Shown in pieces: positions 49,441 through 59,063 of a DNA stretch of 64,000 bases (its first letter is position 1; the number at the start of each line of letters is the position of its first letter). The notes below the pieces were generated by a model. It did not search any database and was not told the origin of the DNA. It saw only the letters and a list, made by a program, of their open reading frames with translations. The DNA is from Thiomicrospira sp. WB1 (GTDB lineage: Bacteria > Pseudomonadota > Gammaproteobacteria > Thiomicrospirales > Thiomicrospiraceae): the NCBI RefSeq assembly GCF_001507535.1, contig NZ_LQBN01000001.1, forward strand, positions 682,001 through 746,000, read 5' to 3'. The translations under genes were made by a program, and so were the position numbers.

Positions 49441-50716
49441 TGTTGCGATACACCGGTCGCCCCTGAAAATAGGTCGCTTCCACTTGCCCTTGGAACTCCC
49501 AGCCGTGGAACGGGCTGTTGTCACCGCGACTGATCAAATCAAAGCGGTCCAATTCCCAGTGGGCCTCCGGGTTGAGCAGGCAAAAGTCGGCGGACAGGCC
49601 TTCACTCAAGCTGCCGTTTTGGATGCCGATGATCTCGGCGGGACGCTGGCTGAGCGCTGCAACGGCTTGATTCAGTGTCAGAGTGTTGTCTTCCACCAGG
49701 CGCAGGGTCAGCGGCAAAAGGGTCTCCAACCCGCTGATGCCCGGGGCACTTTCGCCAAAAGGCAGTAATTTGACGTCACGGTCCAGCGGGGTGTGGTCAC
49801 TGACGATGGCGTCAATGATACCGGTCTTGACGCCCATGCGCAGAGCCGCCTGATCATCGTGCGTGCGTAAGGGCGGTGTGACGTGAAACAGGCTGTTGAA
49901 TTCGAGCAAATCGTAATCGGTCAGGTGCAGTTGATGAATGGCCACATCACACGTCACCGGCAGGCCTTCTTTTTTGGCGCGTGCAATCATTTCCACCGAC
50001 TTGGCGCAGGAGATCTGAGAGATGTGAACCCGAACTCCGGCCTCTTCGGCCAGGATCAATGTTTGCGCCAGGGCCGCGGTTTCGGCACTGTAAGGAATGC
50101 CGTTGAGGCCCAGGCGACTGCTGACGGCGCCACTGTGTGCCACGCCACCGTTTTTCATGGTCTGATCTTCGCACCGCAGCATCAGCAGAATGTCGTTGCT
50201 GGCTGCGTAGCTCATGGCGTTGCGTAAGGTGAGCGGGTTTTGGATGGGGCGATTGGCCTGACTCAGGGCGATGCACCCCGCGTTTTTAAGCGCGGCCATG
50301 TTGCTGAGCATTTCCCCTTCGAGCTTCTGCGTCATCGCGCCAATCGGCAGTACAAACGCGGTGGCCGCCTGACGGGCCCGGCGCTGAATCAATTCGGTGA
50401 CCGCCTGGGTGTCATTGACCGGGTTGGTGTCGGGCGGGCAGCAGATGGTGGTGATGCCGCTGGCCACCGCCGCTTTGGTCTCTGAGGCGATGGTGCCTTC
50501 ATAATGACTGCCGGGTTCACCCAATCGCGCTTGTAAATCCACCAGGCCTGGTAACAACCACTTGCCGGTGGCATCGATCGTCTGATCGGGAGTGAAGCCT
50601 TCGGGCGCGGTGTCGTCAATCGCCTGAATGCGTCCGCGTGCGATGTAAAGATTGCTTACCTTGTCCAGGTCCTGGCTGGGATCGATGATGCGGGCGTTTT
50701 CAATCAACAGTCTCAT
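49430..50716 (-). CDS. pyrC': Non-catalytic dihydroorotase-like protein (PyrC')
   Basis: 428 residues of the class I dihydroorotase family. The metal-binding HxH that should follow PGLVDL is replaced: the text reads [14 protein letters not shown]. Other landmarks remain ([29 protein letters not shown]). This pattern is known for PyrC'/PyrX proteins, which do not catalyse but hold aspartate carbamoyltransferase in a dodecamer. It is directly downstream of pyrB with a 4-bp overlap, as expected for that role. A separate active dihydroorotase must be encoded elsewhere. Confidence 0.92.
   Translation of the reverse strand: MRLLIENARIIDPSQDLDKVSNLYIARGRIQAIDDTAPEGFTPDQTIDATGKWLLPGLVDLQARLGEPGSHYEGTIASETKAAVASGITTICCPPDTNPVNDTQAVTELIQRRARQAATAFVLPIGAMTQKLEGEMLSNMAALKNAGCIALSQANRPIQNPLTLRNAMSYAASNDILLMLRCEDQTMKNGGVAHSGAVSSRLGLNGIPYSAETAALAQTLILAEEAGVRVHISQISCAKSVEMIARAKKEGLPVTCDVAIHQLHLTDYDLLEFNSLFHVTPPLRTHDDQAALRMGVKTGIIDAIVSDHTPLDRDVKLLPFGESAPGISGLETLLPLTLRLVEDNTLTLNQAVAALSQRPAEIIGIQNGSLSEGLSADFCLLNPEAHWELDRFDLISRGDNSPFHGWEFQGQVEATYFQGRPVYRNNAV
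50541..50552. repeat. ACCAGGCCTGGT palindrome, copy 9
   Basis: In pyrC', exactly in the degenerate metal-site region, read as LPGLVD on the reverse strand. Confidence 0.9.
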
Positions 50717-51717
50717 GCGTCCGCCTCCTGCTGGACTGAGGCGGATTGTTTCAGAACCGCCGCGTTTTCGGTAATGATGGACATGACTGCCATGCGCACG
50801 GCGATGCCATAGGTCACCTGGTCCAGAATGACTGACTGGTCGCCGTCAACCACTTCGGAATCGATTTCCACGCCACGGTTGACTGGCCCCGGGTGCATGA
50901 CGATGGCATCGGGTTTGGCGTAGCTCAAACGGTCTCTGGTCAGGCCATAGAGATTGAAAAATTCTTTCTCGCTGGGCAGCAGGGCGCTTTTCATGCGTTC
51001 GCTCTGCAATCGGACGTTGATGATGACATCCACATCGTCCAGTCCGTCTTCGATGTTGTCATAAACGTGAACGCCCAGTGCCGCGGGGTCAGGTGGCATC
51101 AGCGTTTTTGGGCCGATCACCCGGATTTCCCGAGCTTCGAGCAGACTCAGTGCCTGAATCTGTGAGCGCACCACGCGGGAATGCTGAATGTCACCGATGA
51201 TGGCGACCTTGAGGTCGTAAATATCGCCTTTGTGACGACGGATGGTCAGCATGTCGAGCATCGCCTGAGTCGGGTGCGAGTGCTGGCCGTCGCCGGCGTT
51301 GATCACATGGACATGCGGGGCCACATGGCGGGCAATGAAATGGGCGGCACCGCTTTCACTGTGTCGCACCACGAAAATGTCGGCCAGCATGGCTTGCAGA
51401 TTCCACAGGGTGTCGAGCAGGGTTTCGCCTTTTTTGGTGGAGGAGGTGGCGATGTTTAAGTTGACCACGTCGGCGGAAAGGCGTTTTTCGGCGATCTCAA
51501 ATGTGGTCAGGGTGCGGGTGCTCGGCTCGAAAAACAGGTTCATGATGGTCTTGCCATGCAGATTGGGCACTTTGCGGATTTGGCCCTGTTCATCGATGAA
51601 CCCATCGGCGACGTCCAGAATCTGGTTGAGATGGCGAGGCTTGAGTCCTTCCAGTGTCAGAAAGTGTCGCAGTTCGCCCTGGTCGTTCAGCTGCAGATTG
51701 GGAGTGGACAGTCGCAT
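50713..51717 (-). CDS. pyrB: Aspartate carbamoyltransferase catalytic subunit
   Basis: 334 residues, the length usual for the Pseudomonas-type enzyme with an N-terminal extension. Carbamoyl-phosphate site [18 protein letters not shown], then [12 protein letters not shown] and [13 protein letters not shown]. It forms carbamoyl aspartate in pyrimidine synthesis. No pyrR or pyrI gene is adjacent. The ruvX gene lies 35 bp upstream. Confidence 0.97.
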   Translation of the reverse strand: MRLSTPNLQLNDQGELRHFLTLEGLKPRHLNQILDVADGFIDEQGQIRKVPNLHGKTIMNLFFEPSTRTLTTFEIAEKRLSADVVNLNIATSSTKKGETLLDTLWNLQAMLADIFVVRHSESGAAHFIARHVAPHVHVINAGDGQHSHPTQAMLDMLTIRRHKGDIYDLKVAIIGDIQHSRVVRSQIQALSLLEAREIRVIGPKTLMPPDPAALGVHVYDNIEDGLDDVDVIINVRLQSERMKSALLPSEKEFFNLYGLTRDRLSYAKPDAIVMHPGPVNRGVEIDSEVVDGDQSVILDQVTYGIAVRMAVMSIITENAAVLKQSASVQQEADA

Positions 51718-51752
51718 GCGTGTTCTCTTTGCTTGGGTTGACTCAATGTGCG

Positions 51753-52163
51753 TTATTTTAGCGTTTCCAGCCAGTTAGATAAAATGATTTCGGCGGCCAG
51801 GTCATCGTGATGCTCTGCCTCGGGGGCACGTTTCTCGGCTTCAATCGAACTGAGTTGTTCTTCCATGTAAAACACCGGGCGGTGATAACGTCCGCCCAGG
51901 CGTTGTCCGAATTTGCGTGCCGGTTGTGTCAGGGGCTGGTCGGTGCCGTCCAGACGCAAGGGCAACCCCACCACAATGGCCACTGGTTGCCATTGGTCAA
52001 ATAACGCGCTGATGGCGTCCCAGTCGGGGCGGCCGTCTCGGCTTTGCACAATCGATTCGGCGCTGGCGGTGGCGGTCAGGGTGTTACCGATGGCCACACC
52101 AATGCGGCGCAACCCGAAGTCAAAACCGATGACGCGCCCCTGCATGCCAGCGGGGTCAGTCAT
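51753..52163 (-). CDS. ruvX: Putative Holliday junction resolvase RuvX / YqgF
   Basis: About 136 residues, RNase H-like fold: [16 protein letters not shown] with the first catalytic Asp, [10 protein letters not shown], and [10 protein letters not shown] with the second acid. It is involved in pre-16S rRNA 5' maturation and possibly in junction resolution. Three in-frame ATGs are possible (52172, 52163, 52145). I list 52163, which overlaps the algH stop by 8 bp; 52145 would give the length most common in the family. Confidence 0.92.
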   Translation of the reverse strand: MTDPAGMQGRVIGFDFGLRRIGVAIGNTLTATASAESIVQSRDGRPDWDAISALFDQWQPVAIVVGLPLRLDGTDQPLTQPARKFGQRLGGRYHRPVFYMEEQLSSIEAEKRAPEAEHHDDLAAEIILSNWLETLK

Positions 52164-52722
52164 GCCCGGCATCCATGCTTAGAAATTCCGGTGATATGCC
52201 CAGTGTGTGAATGGCGGTTTCCCATTTTTTCTCTGCGGGGACGTCAAACAGCAAGCTGGCGTTATAGGGAATGGTCAGCCAGTTATTGGCCTGAATTTCG
52301 TCATTCAACTGGCCTTTCTCCCAGCCAGCAAAACCCAGGCACACCAGAAACGCATCGGGGGCCTGCTGCTCGGACAGGGCTTTGAGAAAATCTTCGGAAA
52401 CGGTCATGCCCAGGTTGTCGGGCAGGGGCAGTGATTTTTCCCAATCGCCTTCGGGTTGGTGCAGGATGAAACCATGTTCCATGTCCACAGGACCGCCCAT
52501 CATTACGACATCATGCAGATAATCCGCCTCGGGCGGTATGGGCAGGTCGAAGTGTTCCAACAGTTGCGAGACATCCAATTGATGCGGGTAGTTGACCACG
52601 AGCCCCATGGTGCCGTATTCGTTGTCTTCGACGATATAGATCAGTGCCTTGTCAAACCAGCTGTTGGCCAGGTTGGGCATGGCAATCAGAAAATGATGCT
52701 CGAGTGACTGGAGAGTTTGCAT
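52156..52722 (-). CDS. algH: YqgE/AlgH family protein
   Basis: 188 residues. LEHHFLIAMPNLANSWFDKA, YIVEDNEYGTMGLVVN, MGGPVDMEHGFILH and GFAGWEKGQLNDEIQ-like segments (AGWEKGQLNDE) are the family core. The biochemical role is unsettled. It heads the conserved algH-ruvX-pyrB-pyrC' unit. A short gap separates it from apbE. Confidence 0.95.
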   Translation of the reverse strand: MQTLQSLEHHFLIAMPNLANSWFDKALIYIVEDNEYGTMGLVVNYPHQLDVSQLLEHFDLPIPPEADYLHDVVMMGGPVDMEHGFILHQPEGDWEKSLPLPDNLGMTVSEDFLKALSEQQAPDAFLVCLGFAGWEKGQLNDEIQANNWLTIPYNASLLFDVPAEKKWETAIHTLGISPEFLSMDAGHD

Positions 52723-52730
52723 GGTCCTTA

Positions 52731-53822
52731 TTATACCGATTCGGCGCTGGATTTGGGTGGGTCGATGATTTGCAGATCACAGTCGACGTTTTGCAGTCGC
52801 TTGGCCATGGCGGTGGTGGCAAAGCATTGACCGCCGGGGGCGACCAGAAAGGCCTGGTCAATCCCCATCCGGCCAGCGATGCGCTGCCAGCCGCTGGGTC
52901 CGGCGACCATCAGGGCCGTGGCGGCGGTGTCGGCTGTCACGGCATCGGGGTGGGCGACGGTCACCGACACAAAAAAATCGGTGGGCGCGGCGGTATTGGG
53001 ATTGAGGATGTGGCTGAATGTCTGGCCTTGCCATTCAAATGAGCGTTGATAGGTCCCGGAGGTCACCAGGCTTTCGTTTCCGTGTACGGCGATAGCGGCC
53101 AAGGTCGTGCCGGGATGGTCCGGGTGTTGAATCCCAATTGACCAGGCCTGGTGTTTTTGGGGGTTGCGCTCCCCCAAAACACGCATATCACCGCCAATGT
53201 TGATGATGGCATTGTCAATGCCGGCGGCCTGCAGTTGTTCGGCGGCGCGGTCCAGTGCCAGACCTTTGGCGTTGCCCCCAAAGTCCAGCTGCACACGCCG
53301 GTTGTGACTGTGCAGGGTCAACCCGTCAAACCAGAGGTCAAGAATACTGGGTCGGTGCTTGAGCCAGGCCTCGCGTTGAGCCTGAGAGGGCGGCGGGCCT
53401 TGCCAGTGCTCGCTGTGAAATCCCCAGAGGGCAATCAAACTGCCTATCGCGGGGTCAAAGAGACCATCGCTGGCGCGGGTGAGGGCCTGGGTTTTTTCGA
53501 TCTGGCGTTTGAAACTCAGGGGCACCTCAATCGGTTCGCCCCGAGCAATGGCCTGATTGATTCGGTAGAGGGTGCCCTCCGGCTGCCAGGCATGCCATTG
53601 GGTGTGCATGCTGTGAAAGGTGCGTTCAATCCGGGCAAACACCGGGCGGGCCTGATCCGGTGTGACGTGACTGGCGCTCAGGGTGACAAAGGTGCCAAAA
53701 ACCGGGAAGCGGCTTTGCACGGTTTGAGTGGGGGCTTGGCAGGCGTTCAGGCTGAAAGCGGTGAGCACTGCCAAGCAAAATTTAGGGAATGATAAAAAAG
53801 ATGAATGCAAAGTTATGCGCAT
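52731..53822 (-). CDS. apbE: FAD:protein FMN transferase (ApbE), lipoprotein
   Basis: 363 residues. An N-terminal lipoprotein signal (LTAFSLNAC, lipid on the Cys). The body has FPVFGTFVTLSAS, LDFGGNAKGLALDRA, NAIINIGGDMRVLG, SHILNPNTAAPT and the late TADTAATALMVAG, all ApbE signatures with the Mg-binding Asp/Thr. It attaches FMN covalently to Thr/Ser of target flavoproteins such as NqrB/C or RnfD/G, none of which is in this window. Confidence 0.95.
   Translation of the reverse strand: MRITLHSSFLSFPKFCLAVLTAFSLNACQAPTQTVQSRFPVFGTFVTLSASHVTPDQARPVFARIERTFHSMHTQWHAWQPEGTLYRINQAIARGEPIEVPLSFKRQIEKTQALTRASDGLFDPAIGSLIALWGFHSEHWQGPPPSQAQREAWLKHRPSILDLWFDGLTLHSHNRRVQLDFGGNAKGLALDRAAEQLQAAGIDNAIINIGGDMRVLGERNPQKHQAWSIGIQHPDHPGTTLAAIAVHGNESLVTSGTYQRSFEWQGQTFSHILNPNTAAPTDFFVSVTVAHPDAVTADTAATALMVAGPSGWQRIAGRMGIDQAFLVAPGGQCFATTAMAKRLQNVDCDLQIIDPPKSSAESV
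53141..53152. repeat. ACCAGGCCTGGT palindrome, copy 10
   Basis: In apbE, read as HQAWS on the reverse strand. No extension beyond the core. Confidence 0.9.
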
Positions 53823-53914
53823 CGCAAGTCCATTTGAAAAGGAGTGTGCTAAGATGCCAGATCAAGCCTTATTGAGACGGCACAGACTCATTTTAACAGT
53901 TAACTTTCATTGAC

Positions 53915-55981
53915 ATGAGCATTCAATCCGACCATCTTGAACAGATTCTGGCGCACTTTCCTGAAGGGGTTTTTACCCTCAATCAGGAGTTGGCGATCAC
54001 CTATGCCAATGATGCCTTCGCCGAACTGTTGGGGTATGGGCCGGATGAGTTGCTTGGGACTTCGATTGATGCTTACCTGGGTGATCACGCCATTCTCGAA
54101 GCCTGCCATACTGAGGTGGTCGAAAAAGGGTTCTGCAACGAACAGAAAACCGAATTCTTGCATCGCAATGGTCAGCGCGTGCACATTGCCAAAAACGTCC
54201 AGTTGGTTGAGGGTGAGGACGGGCAAAGCATGTTTGTGGTCTGTGTGCGTGATCTGACCGACATTCATCGGCTGAATCAGGCTCTGGAAGACCATGCGGC
54301 GAAGTTGCGCGTTTACAACGACAGTCTGACGCAGAAAGTGGCCGAGCGCACGCAACGTTTACGTCGCCAGATGGCGTATTTGCAGGCGTACAAAACGGCC
54401 ATGGACACCAGTGCCATGACCTTGATGCTGGACACGGATCTGACCATTACCGATGCCAATGGCATGATGCTCACGCGCTGTGGCTGGGACCTGCGCGATC
54501 TGCTCGGCCAGTCGTTATTCCAACTCTGGTCCGCCGAATCCCATGGCTTGCGACCGAAAGTGACGGCCACTCTGGCCGAAAGCCCCAGCTGGAAAGGGGT
54601 GGTTCGCTACCAATCCAGGGCGGGACAGACGTTTTATCTGGACACGACGCTGGCCGCGATTTATGACGAACACCACCAGGTCAATGAGTATGTGTGCATT
54701 GGGTATGACGTCAGCGCGCTGATTGAATCCACCCAGGCCATGTCATTCCGCTTGCACAATGATCCCCTGACTCAGCTGCCCAATCGTTTGAGCCTGCTTG
54801 AGGCCATTGCCGCAGACACGCCGGAGCAGATGGGTCTGGTGTTGTTTAATGTGGACCGATTCAGTGAACTCAATGCCTGTTTCGGTCACGAGGCCGGTGA
54901 CGAAGTGTTACGCTCGCTGGCGCTGGCACTGAATGATGGCGTGGGATCCATTTCCGGGGTGTGCCAGCTTTATAAGCTGCCCGTGGACGAATTTGCGTTA
55001 TTGGTGGATCTCCAACGGATCGCCCCGGATTTTGAAGGGCGGTTGCAGGATTTTTTACAACATCTCCCCCATCAGCGTTTTCAGTTGGACGGTCAGCAGG
55101 TCAATGTGTCGGTAACGGCAGGTTGGGCCACGACGCACACGGCCGGTTCAAAGGGGCGTCAGGTGTTGTCCGGAGCGGATATGGCTCTCAAGCGCGCCAA
55201 AGCTCAGCATAAGACGTTTTTGTCATTCGACCCCACACTTAAGATTGAAAAAACCTATCAGCAGAATTTGAATTGGATCGAACGACTGAATCGCGGGCTG
55301 GAAGAACAGCGTTTTGTGCCGTTTTATCAGCCCATTGTGGATGCAAAAACGCATGAAGTGGTCAAGTATGAGTGCCTGTTGCGCCTGAAGGAAGGGGATG
55401 AATATGTGTCGCCTGGTGCCTTTTTGGGCATCGCCAAGCGTCTGCGGCTTTATCATCGCTTGACTCAGACCATGATCGATCAGGTCTTTGCGCGCATGCA
55501 AACCAGCTCGCATCACTTTTCGGTGAATCTGTCGATTGAAGACATCGCCGATGAAACCATGCGCCTATGGCTGATTCAGCGTGTGGAGACCTGCCCGGAT
55601 CCGGGGCGTCTGGTGCTGGAAATTGTCGAGTCGGAAGGCATTCAGAATTATGACACGGTGCGTGAGTTCATTCGCGCGGTCAAGGCTCAGGGGGTGCGGG
55701 TGGCCCTGGATGATTTCGGTGCGGGCTATTCCAATTTTGCCTACATGGTACAGCTGGATGTGGACTATCTGAAAATCGACGGGTCCATTATTCAGGGCAT
55801 TTGCGACAATCCGGCCTCGAAGGTAATGACCGAAACCATTTTGGCCTTCGCCCACAAACTGGGCGTTAAAACCATTGCCGAGTTTGTTTCCAGTCAGGCG
55901 ATTGTGGACTGTCTGAACGGTTTTGCCATTGACGAACTTCAGGGATTCTACTTTGGAAAACCCTCCCCCGAGCCGGGTTAA
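53915..55981 (+). CDS. PAS-PAS-(degenerate GGDEF)-EAL c-di-GMP phosphodiesterase
   Basis: 688 residues, cytoplasmic. PAS domains at about 5-115 and 160-275 flank a coiled coil (about 120-155). The GGDEF domain keeps the fold, but the signature reads LPVDEF, so cyclase activity is unlikely. The EAL domain has ECLLRL instead of EALxRL but keeps the metal and catalytic residues in SVNLSIEDI, LEIVESEGI, DDFGAGYSNF, YLKIDGSI and ELQGFYF. Net function is probably c-di-GMP hydrolysis, perhaps tuned by GTP binding to the dead GGDEF domain (inference). Its stop overlaps the convergent gshB stop. Confidence 0.9.
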   Translation: MSIQSDHLEQILAHFPEGVFTLNQELAITYANDAFAELLGYGPDELLGTSIDAYLGDHAILEACHTEVVEKGFCNEQKTEFLHRNGQRVHIAKNVQLVEGEDGQSMFVVCVRDLTDIHRLNQALEDHAAKLRVYNDSLTQKVAERTQRLRRQMAYLQAYKTAMDTSAMTLMLDTDLTITDANGMMLTRCGWDLRDLLGQSLFQLWSAESHGLRPKVTATLAESPSWKGVVRYQSRAGQTFYLDTTLAAIYDEHHQVNEYVCIGYDVSALIESTQAMSFRLHNDPLTQLPNRLSLLEAIAADTPEQMGLVLFNVDRFSELNACFGHEAGDEVLRSLALALNDGVGSISGVCQLYKLPVDEFALLVDLQRIAPDFEGRLQDFLQHLPHQRFQLDGQQVNVSVTAGWATTHTAGSKGRQVLSGADMALKRAKAQHKTFLSFDPTLKIEKTYQQNLNWIERLNRGLEEQRFVPFYQPIVDAKTHEVVKYECLLRLKEGDEYVSPGAFLGIAKRLRLYHRLTQTMIDQVFARMQTSSHHFSVNLSIEDIADETMRLWLIQRVETCPDPGRLVLEIVESEGIQNYDTVREFIRAVKAQGVRVALDDFGAGYSNFAYMVQLDVDYLKIDGSIIQGICDNPASKVMTETILAFAHKLGVKTIAEFVSSQAIVDCLNGFAIDELQGFYFGKPSPEPG

Positions 55982-56967
55982 GTTGATTTCAGCGGGGGCA
56001 GGGCGGCCAGCGCATCCAGCAAGTCGCCAGCGATGTTGAGGTCAAACGCCGCATCCAGCTCTCTCACGCAGGTCGGGCTGGTGACATTGATTTCCGTGAT
56101 GTAATCGCCGATCACATCCAATCCCACAAAATACAGGCCTTTGGCTTTCAGAGTGGGGCCGACCTGCTGGCACAGCCAGCGGTCCCGATCACTGAGCGGT
56201 TGGCCCACGCCTCGACCGCCAGCGGCCAGGTTGCCTCGGGTTTCGCCCTCGGCCGGGATGCGTGCCAGCGCATAGTCAATCGGCTCGCCATCAATCATTA
56301 GAATGCGTTTGTCCCCGTCCTTGATTTCAGGCAGATAGACCTGCGCCATGATATGGTGCTGTCCGTGCCCGGTCAGGGTTTCCAGTATCACGGAAATGTT
56401 GGGGTCTGTGTCCGTGACCCGAAAAATCGAGCTGCCGCCCATGGCATCCAGGGGCTTTAAAATAACGTCCCGGTGGGTTTGAATGAATTGGCGAATGAGC
56501 CCGGGCTGAGCGGCAACCAGTGACGGGGCCAGGGCTTGAGGAAACCAGCTGGCAAACAGTTTTTCATTGGCGTCACGGATCGCCTGAGGTCGGTTGACCA
56601 CCCGTGCGCCTTCGGCCTCGGCCAGTTCCAGCATTTGTGTGCAGTAGAGGTAGTCGTTGTCAAACGGCGGGTCTTGGCGGATAAAAATCAGATCCAGCTC
56701 ACCTAAAGGACGAATGACGGTTTGGCCGTAGCCAAAGTATTGTGACTCGGTGTCCGACTGAGGTCGGTCCCAAACTTTCAGTTGCGTGAGCTGGGCGAAG
56801 GGGCGGCCCCCGTCGAGAAAAATATCCTGTGGCGTCAGGTACCAGAGGGTGTGGCCACGGCGCTGACCTTCGAGCAACATCGCAAACGAGGTGTCCTTCC
56901 AGGGTTTGATCTGCTCGATCGGGTCCATAATCACGGCCATGTCCAGTGCTGCGGCGACCTCACTCAT
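55978..56967 (-). CDS. gshB: Glutathione synthetase
   Basis: 329 residues, ATP-grasp. MDPIEQIKPWKDTSFAML at the start, RQDPPFDNDYLYCTQ, then DVILKPLDAMGGSSIFRV and ITEINVTSPTCVREL are diagnostic. It adds glycine to gamma-glutamylcysteine. The start overlaps the gshA stop (ATGA), so both glutathione enzymes are coupled. Confidence 0.97.
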   Translation of the reverse strand: MSEVAAALDMAVIMDPIEQIKPWKDTSFAMLLEGQRRGHTLWYLTPQDIFLDGGRPFAQLTQLKVWDRPQSDTESQYFGYGQTVIRPLGELDLIFIRQDPPFDNDYLYCTQMLELAEAEGARVVNRPQAIRDANEKLFASWFPQALAPSLVAAQPGLIRQFIQTHRDVILKPLDAMGGSSIFRVTDTDPNISVILETLTGHGQHHIMAQVYLPEIKDGDKRILMIDGEPIDYALARIPAEGETRGNLAAGGRGVGQPLSDRDRWLCQQVGPTLKAKGLYFVGLDVIGDYITEINVTSPTCVRELDAAFDLNIAGDLLDALAALPPLKST

Positions 56968-58289
56968 GCTGATGGCTCCGACAACAGGCCCCGTTTGGCC
57001 TGATCGATTTCACGGGCCGCCGCCAGCAGTGCCAGACGCGCGACCACGCCGTAGGCATAAAAGCGGTTGGGGCTCGCATCCGGTGCCTGGTTCTGATCGG
57101 GTGTGGCGCAGGCGGTCTGAAACGACAGCGACTGAAAGTGCATGCCGGGTGAGTTCAGGTTGTCGGTGGCGCTTTTGCCGGTGTGAACCCGGTAGAACCC
57201 GCCCACAACCTGGTTGTGAATCATATAGACCACCGGCTCGGCCACGGCGTCATCGATGTTTTCAAAGGTGTAGACGCCTTCCTGCACCAGCATTTGCTCG
57301 GCCACCCGGCCTTCTTTGGCCGAACTCATTTTGTTGCGCTGCTTGCGGTTGAGGCTCAAAACGTCTTCGGGGTTGTTGACCGACATGATGGCCATGCCGT
57401 AGGTACCGCTGTCGGATTTGATGATCGCAAACGGCTGACAGTCAATGTCGTGGTTGTCGTAATAGGTTTGGGTCTTTTTCAGCACTTCATTGACCGAGTC
57501 GGCCAGGGTTTCCAGGCCGGTGCGTTCTTTAAAGTTGACCGGGCCGCAAGGCAGCGACAAGGGGGTGATCAGCCAGGGATCAATGTCAATCAGTTGAGCA
57601 AATTCCTGTGTGATGTCCTGATAGTGTCCGAAATGTTCGGTTTTGTAGCGATTGGCCCAGCCCAGATCCAGTGGCGGCAACAGCGTCTGGTCAATGTTTT
57701 CCAGAATCTCCGGGCGGCCACCGGACAGGTCATTGTTTAATAGCACGGCGCAAGGGAAAAAGTCGGCCACGCCCACTCGGTCTTCCTGGCGTGTCAGCGG
57801 TTCCAGCGTCAGAGTTTTGCCCGAAGGCAGAGACAGTTCGGTGGGCTCGGTGATTTCCGGGTTGATGGAACCGATGCGGGCTTCATAGCCCGCTGCCAGT
57901 AGGATCTCCTGCAAAACCGCCAGGTTTTCCAGATAAAACTGGTTGCGTGTGTGGTTTTCCGGGATGATCAAAACCCCATCGGCGATGGGGCAGGCGGCGG
58001 TGACCGCATTTTGCGCCGCTTGAATGGCCAGGGGGCGCAAGTCTGTGTGCAGATTGTTGAACCCGGCCGGGAACAGGTTGGTGTCCACCGGCGCCAGCTT
58101 GTAGCCCGCATTACGCAGATCCACCGAGGCATAGAAGGGCGCAGGGGTCTGCTTAAACTGTTTGCGAAACCAGGCTTCGATTTGGGGCTGCTGGTTAAGC
58201 AAATGTTCTTCGAGTTCGAGCAGTGGACCGGTTAAGGCGGTTTCCAGATGCGGCACCTGATTGGTTGATGGCATAGTGTTGTGTTCCAT
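56964..58289 (-). CDS. gshA: Glutamate-cysteine ligase, proteobacterial GshA type
   Basis: About 441 residues. DLRNAGYKLAPVDTNLFPAGFNNL is partly visible as separate conserved blocks (VDLRNAGYKLAPVDTN), then VLIIPENHTRNQFYLEN, LLNNDLSGGRPE and IIKSDSGTYGMAIMSV. This is the GshA type found in several beta- and gammaproteobacteria and not the E. coli type. The first committed step of glutathione synthesis. The start is uncertain: ATGs at 58337, 58289 and 58274 are in frame; the first would overlap rsmE by 11 bp. Confidence 0.9.
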   Translation of the reverse strand: MEHNTMPSTNQVPHLETALTGPLLELEEHLLNQQPQIEAWFRKQFKQTPAPFYASVDLRNAGYKLAPVDTNLFPAGFNNLHTDLRPLAIQAAQNAVTAACPIADGVLIIPENHTRNQFYLENLAVLQEILLAAGYEARIGSINPEITEPTELSLPSGKTLTLEPLTRQEDRVGVADFFPCAVLLNNDLSGGRPEILENIDQTLLPPLDLGWANRYKTEHFGHYQDITQEFAQLIDIDPWLITPLSLPCGPVNFKERTGLETLADSVNEVLKKTQTYYDNHDIDCQPFAIIKSDSGTYGMAIMSVNNPEDVLSLNRKQRNKMSSAKEGRVAEQMLVQEGVYTFENIDDAVAEPVVYMIHNQVVGGFYRVHTGKSATDNLNSPGMHFQSLSFQTACATPDQNQAPDASPNRFYAYGVVARLALLAAAREIDQAKRGLLSEPSA

Positions 58290-58326
58290 TGTTAACAAAT
58301 GACCGGGGGTTGAGGGGGATCTTGTC

Positions 58327-59061
58327 TCAGAAGTCACCCCAGAGGGTTTGCATGGCAGCCAGTAACGTGACGCCGGCGGTTTCGGTCCTTAATACTCTAG
58401 GGCCAAGGGCAATGGCTTTCAAGCCCTTTTCCGTGGCCTGATCGATTTCGGCGTCACTCAACCCGCCTTCGGGGCCGACCAGAAAAGCCATAGGGCTTTG
58501 TGGCGGTGACAGATCCGAGAGCGCATGCTGGGCGCGTGGGTCCAGGACCAGCCCGTTGATGGCCTCATCCGGCTGGTCTTTTAACCAGGCCTGGTAAGTT
58601 TTCAAGGGGCGAACCGGTGGTACGACTGTGCGGCCACACTGTTCGCACGCATGAATCACGATGGCCTGCCACTGTTGCTGACGTTTTTGCGCTTTTTCCG
58701 GTGTCAGGCGCACCATGGAATGTTCAGTCAGGACCGGCTGGATCTCCGACACCCCCAGCTCCACCGCTTTTTGCAGACTGTAATCCATCCGGTCGCCTTT
58801 GGACACCGATTGCACCAGGGTCGTGTGAAGGGGGGATTCGCGGTTCAATTCAAAAATTTCCTCAAGCGCCACCTTGGCCTGTTTCTTGGATTCGGGCACC
58901 AGCGTGGCACGGGCCTGATGTCCCTGGCCGTCGAAGACTTCCAGCGGGTGATCGGCCTTCAGGCGCAGCACGCGCATCAGATAGTGTGCCTGTTCCGTGC
59001 TCAATGCCAGGGTTTGATCGGGCTGGTAGTCGCCCGGGACATACAGACGAGGAATGCGCAT
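58327..59061 (-). CDS. rsmE: 16S rRNA (uracil-1498-N3) methyltransferase
   Basis: 244 residues from the ATG at 59061 (MRIPRLYVPG), 2 bp after the metF stop. A longer frame runs into metF and adds an implausible Arg/Pro-rich start. SPOUT-fold signatures: AHYLMRVLRLKADHPLEVFD, QSVSKGDRMDYSLQKAVELG, HACEQCGR and the knot region LVGPEGGLSDAEI ... LGPRVLRTETAG. It methylates U1498 in the ribosomal decoding region. Confidence 0.96.
   Translation of the reverse strand: MRIPRLYVPGDYQPDQTLALSTEQAHYLMRVLRLKADHPLEVFDGQGHQARATLVPESKKQAKVALEEIFELNRESPLHTTLVQSVSKGDRMDYSLQKAVELGVSEIQPVLTEHSMVRLTPEKAQKRQQQWQAIVIHACEQCGRTVVPPVRPLKTYQAWLKDQPDEAINGLVLDPRAQHALSDLSPPQSPMAFLVGPEGGLSDAEIDQATEKGLKAIALGPRVLRTETAGVTLLAAMQTLWGDF
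58584..58595. repeat. ACCAGGCCTGGT palindrome, copy 11
   Basis: In rsmE, read as YQAWL on the reverse strand. Confidence 0.9.
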
Positions 59062-59063
59062 GA

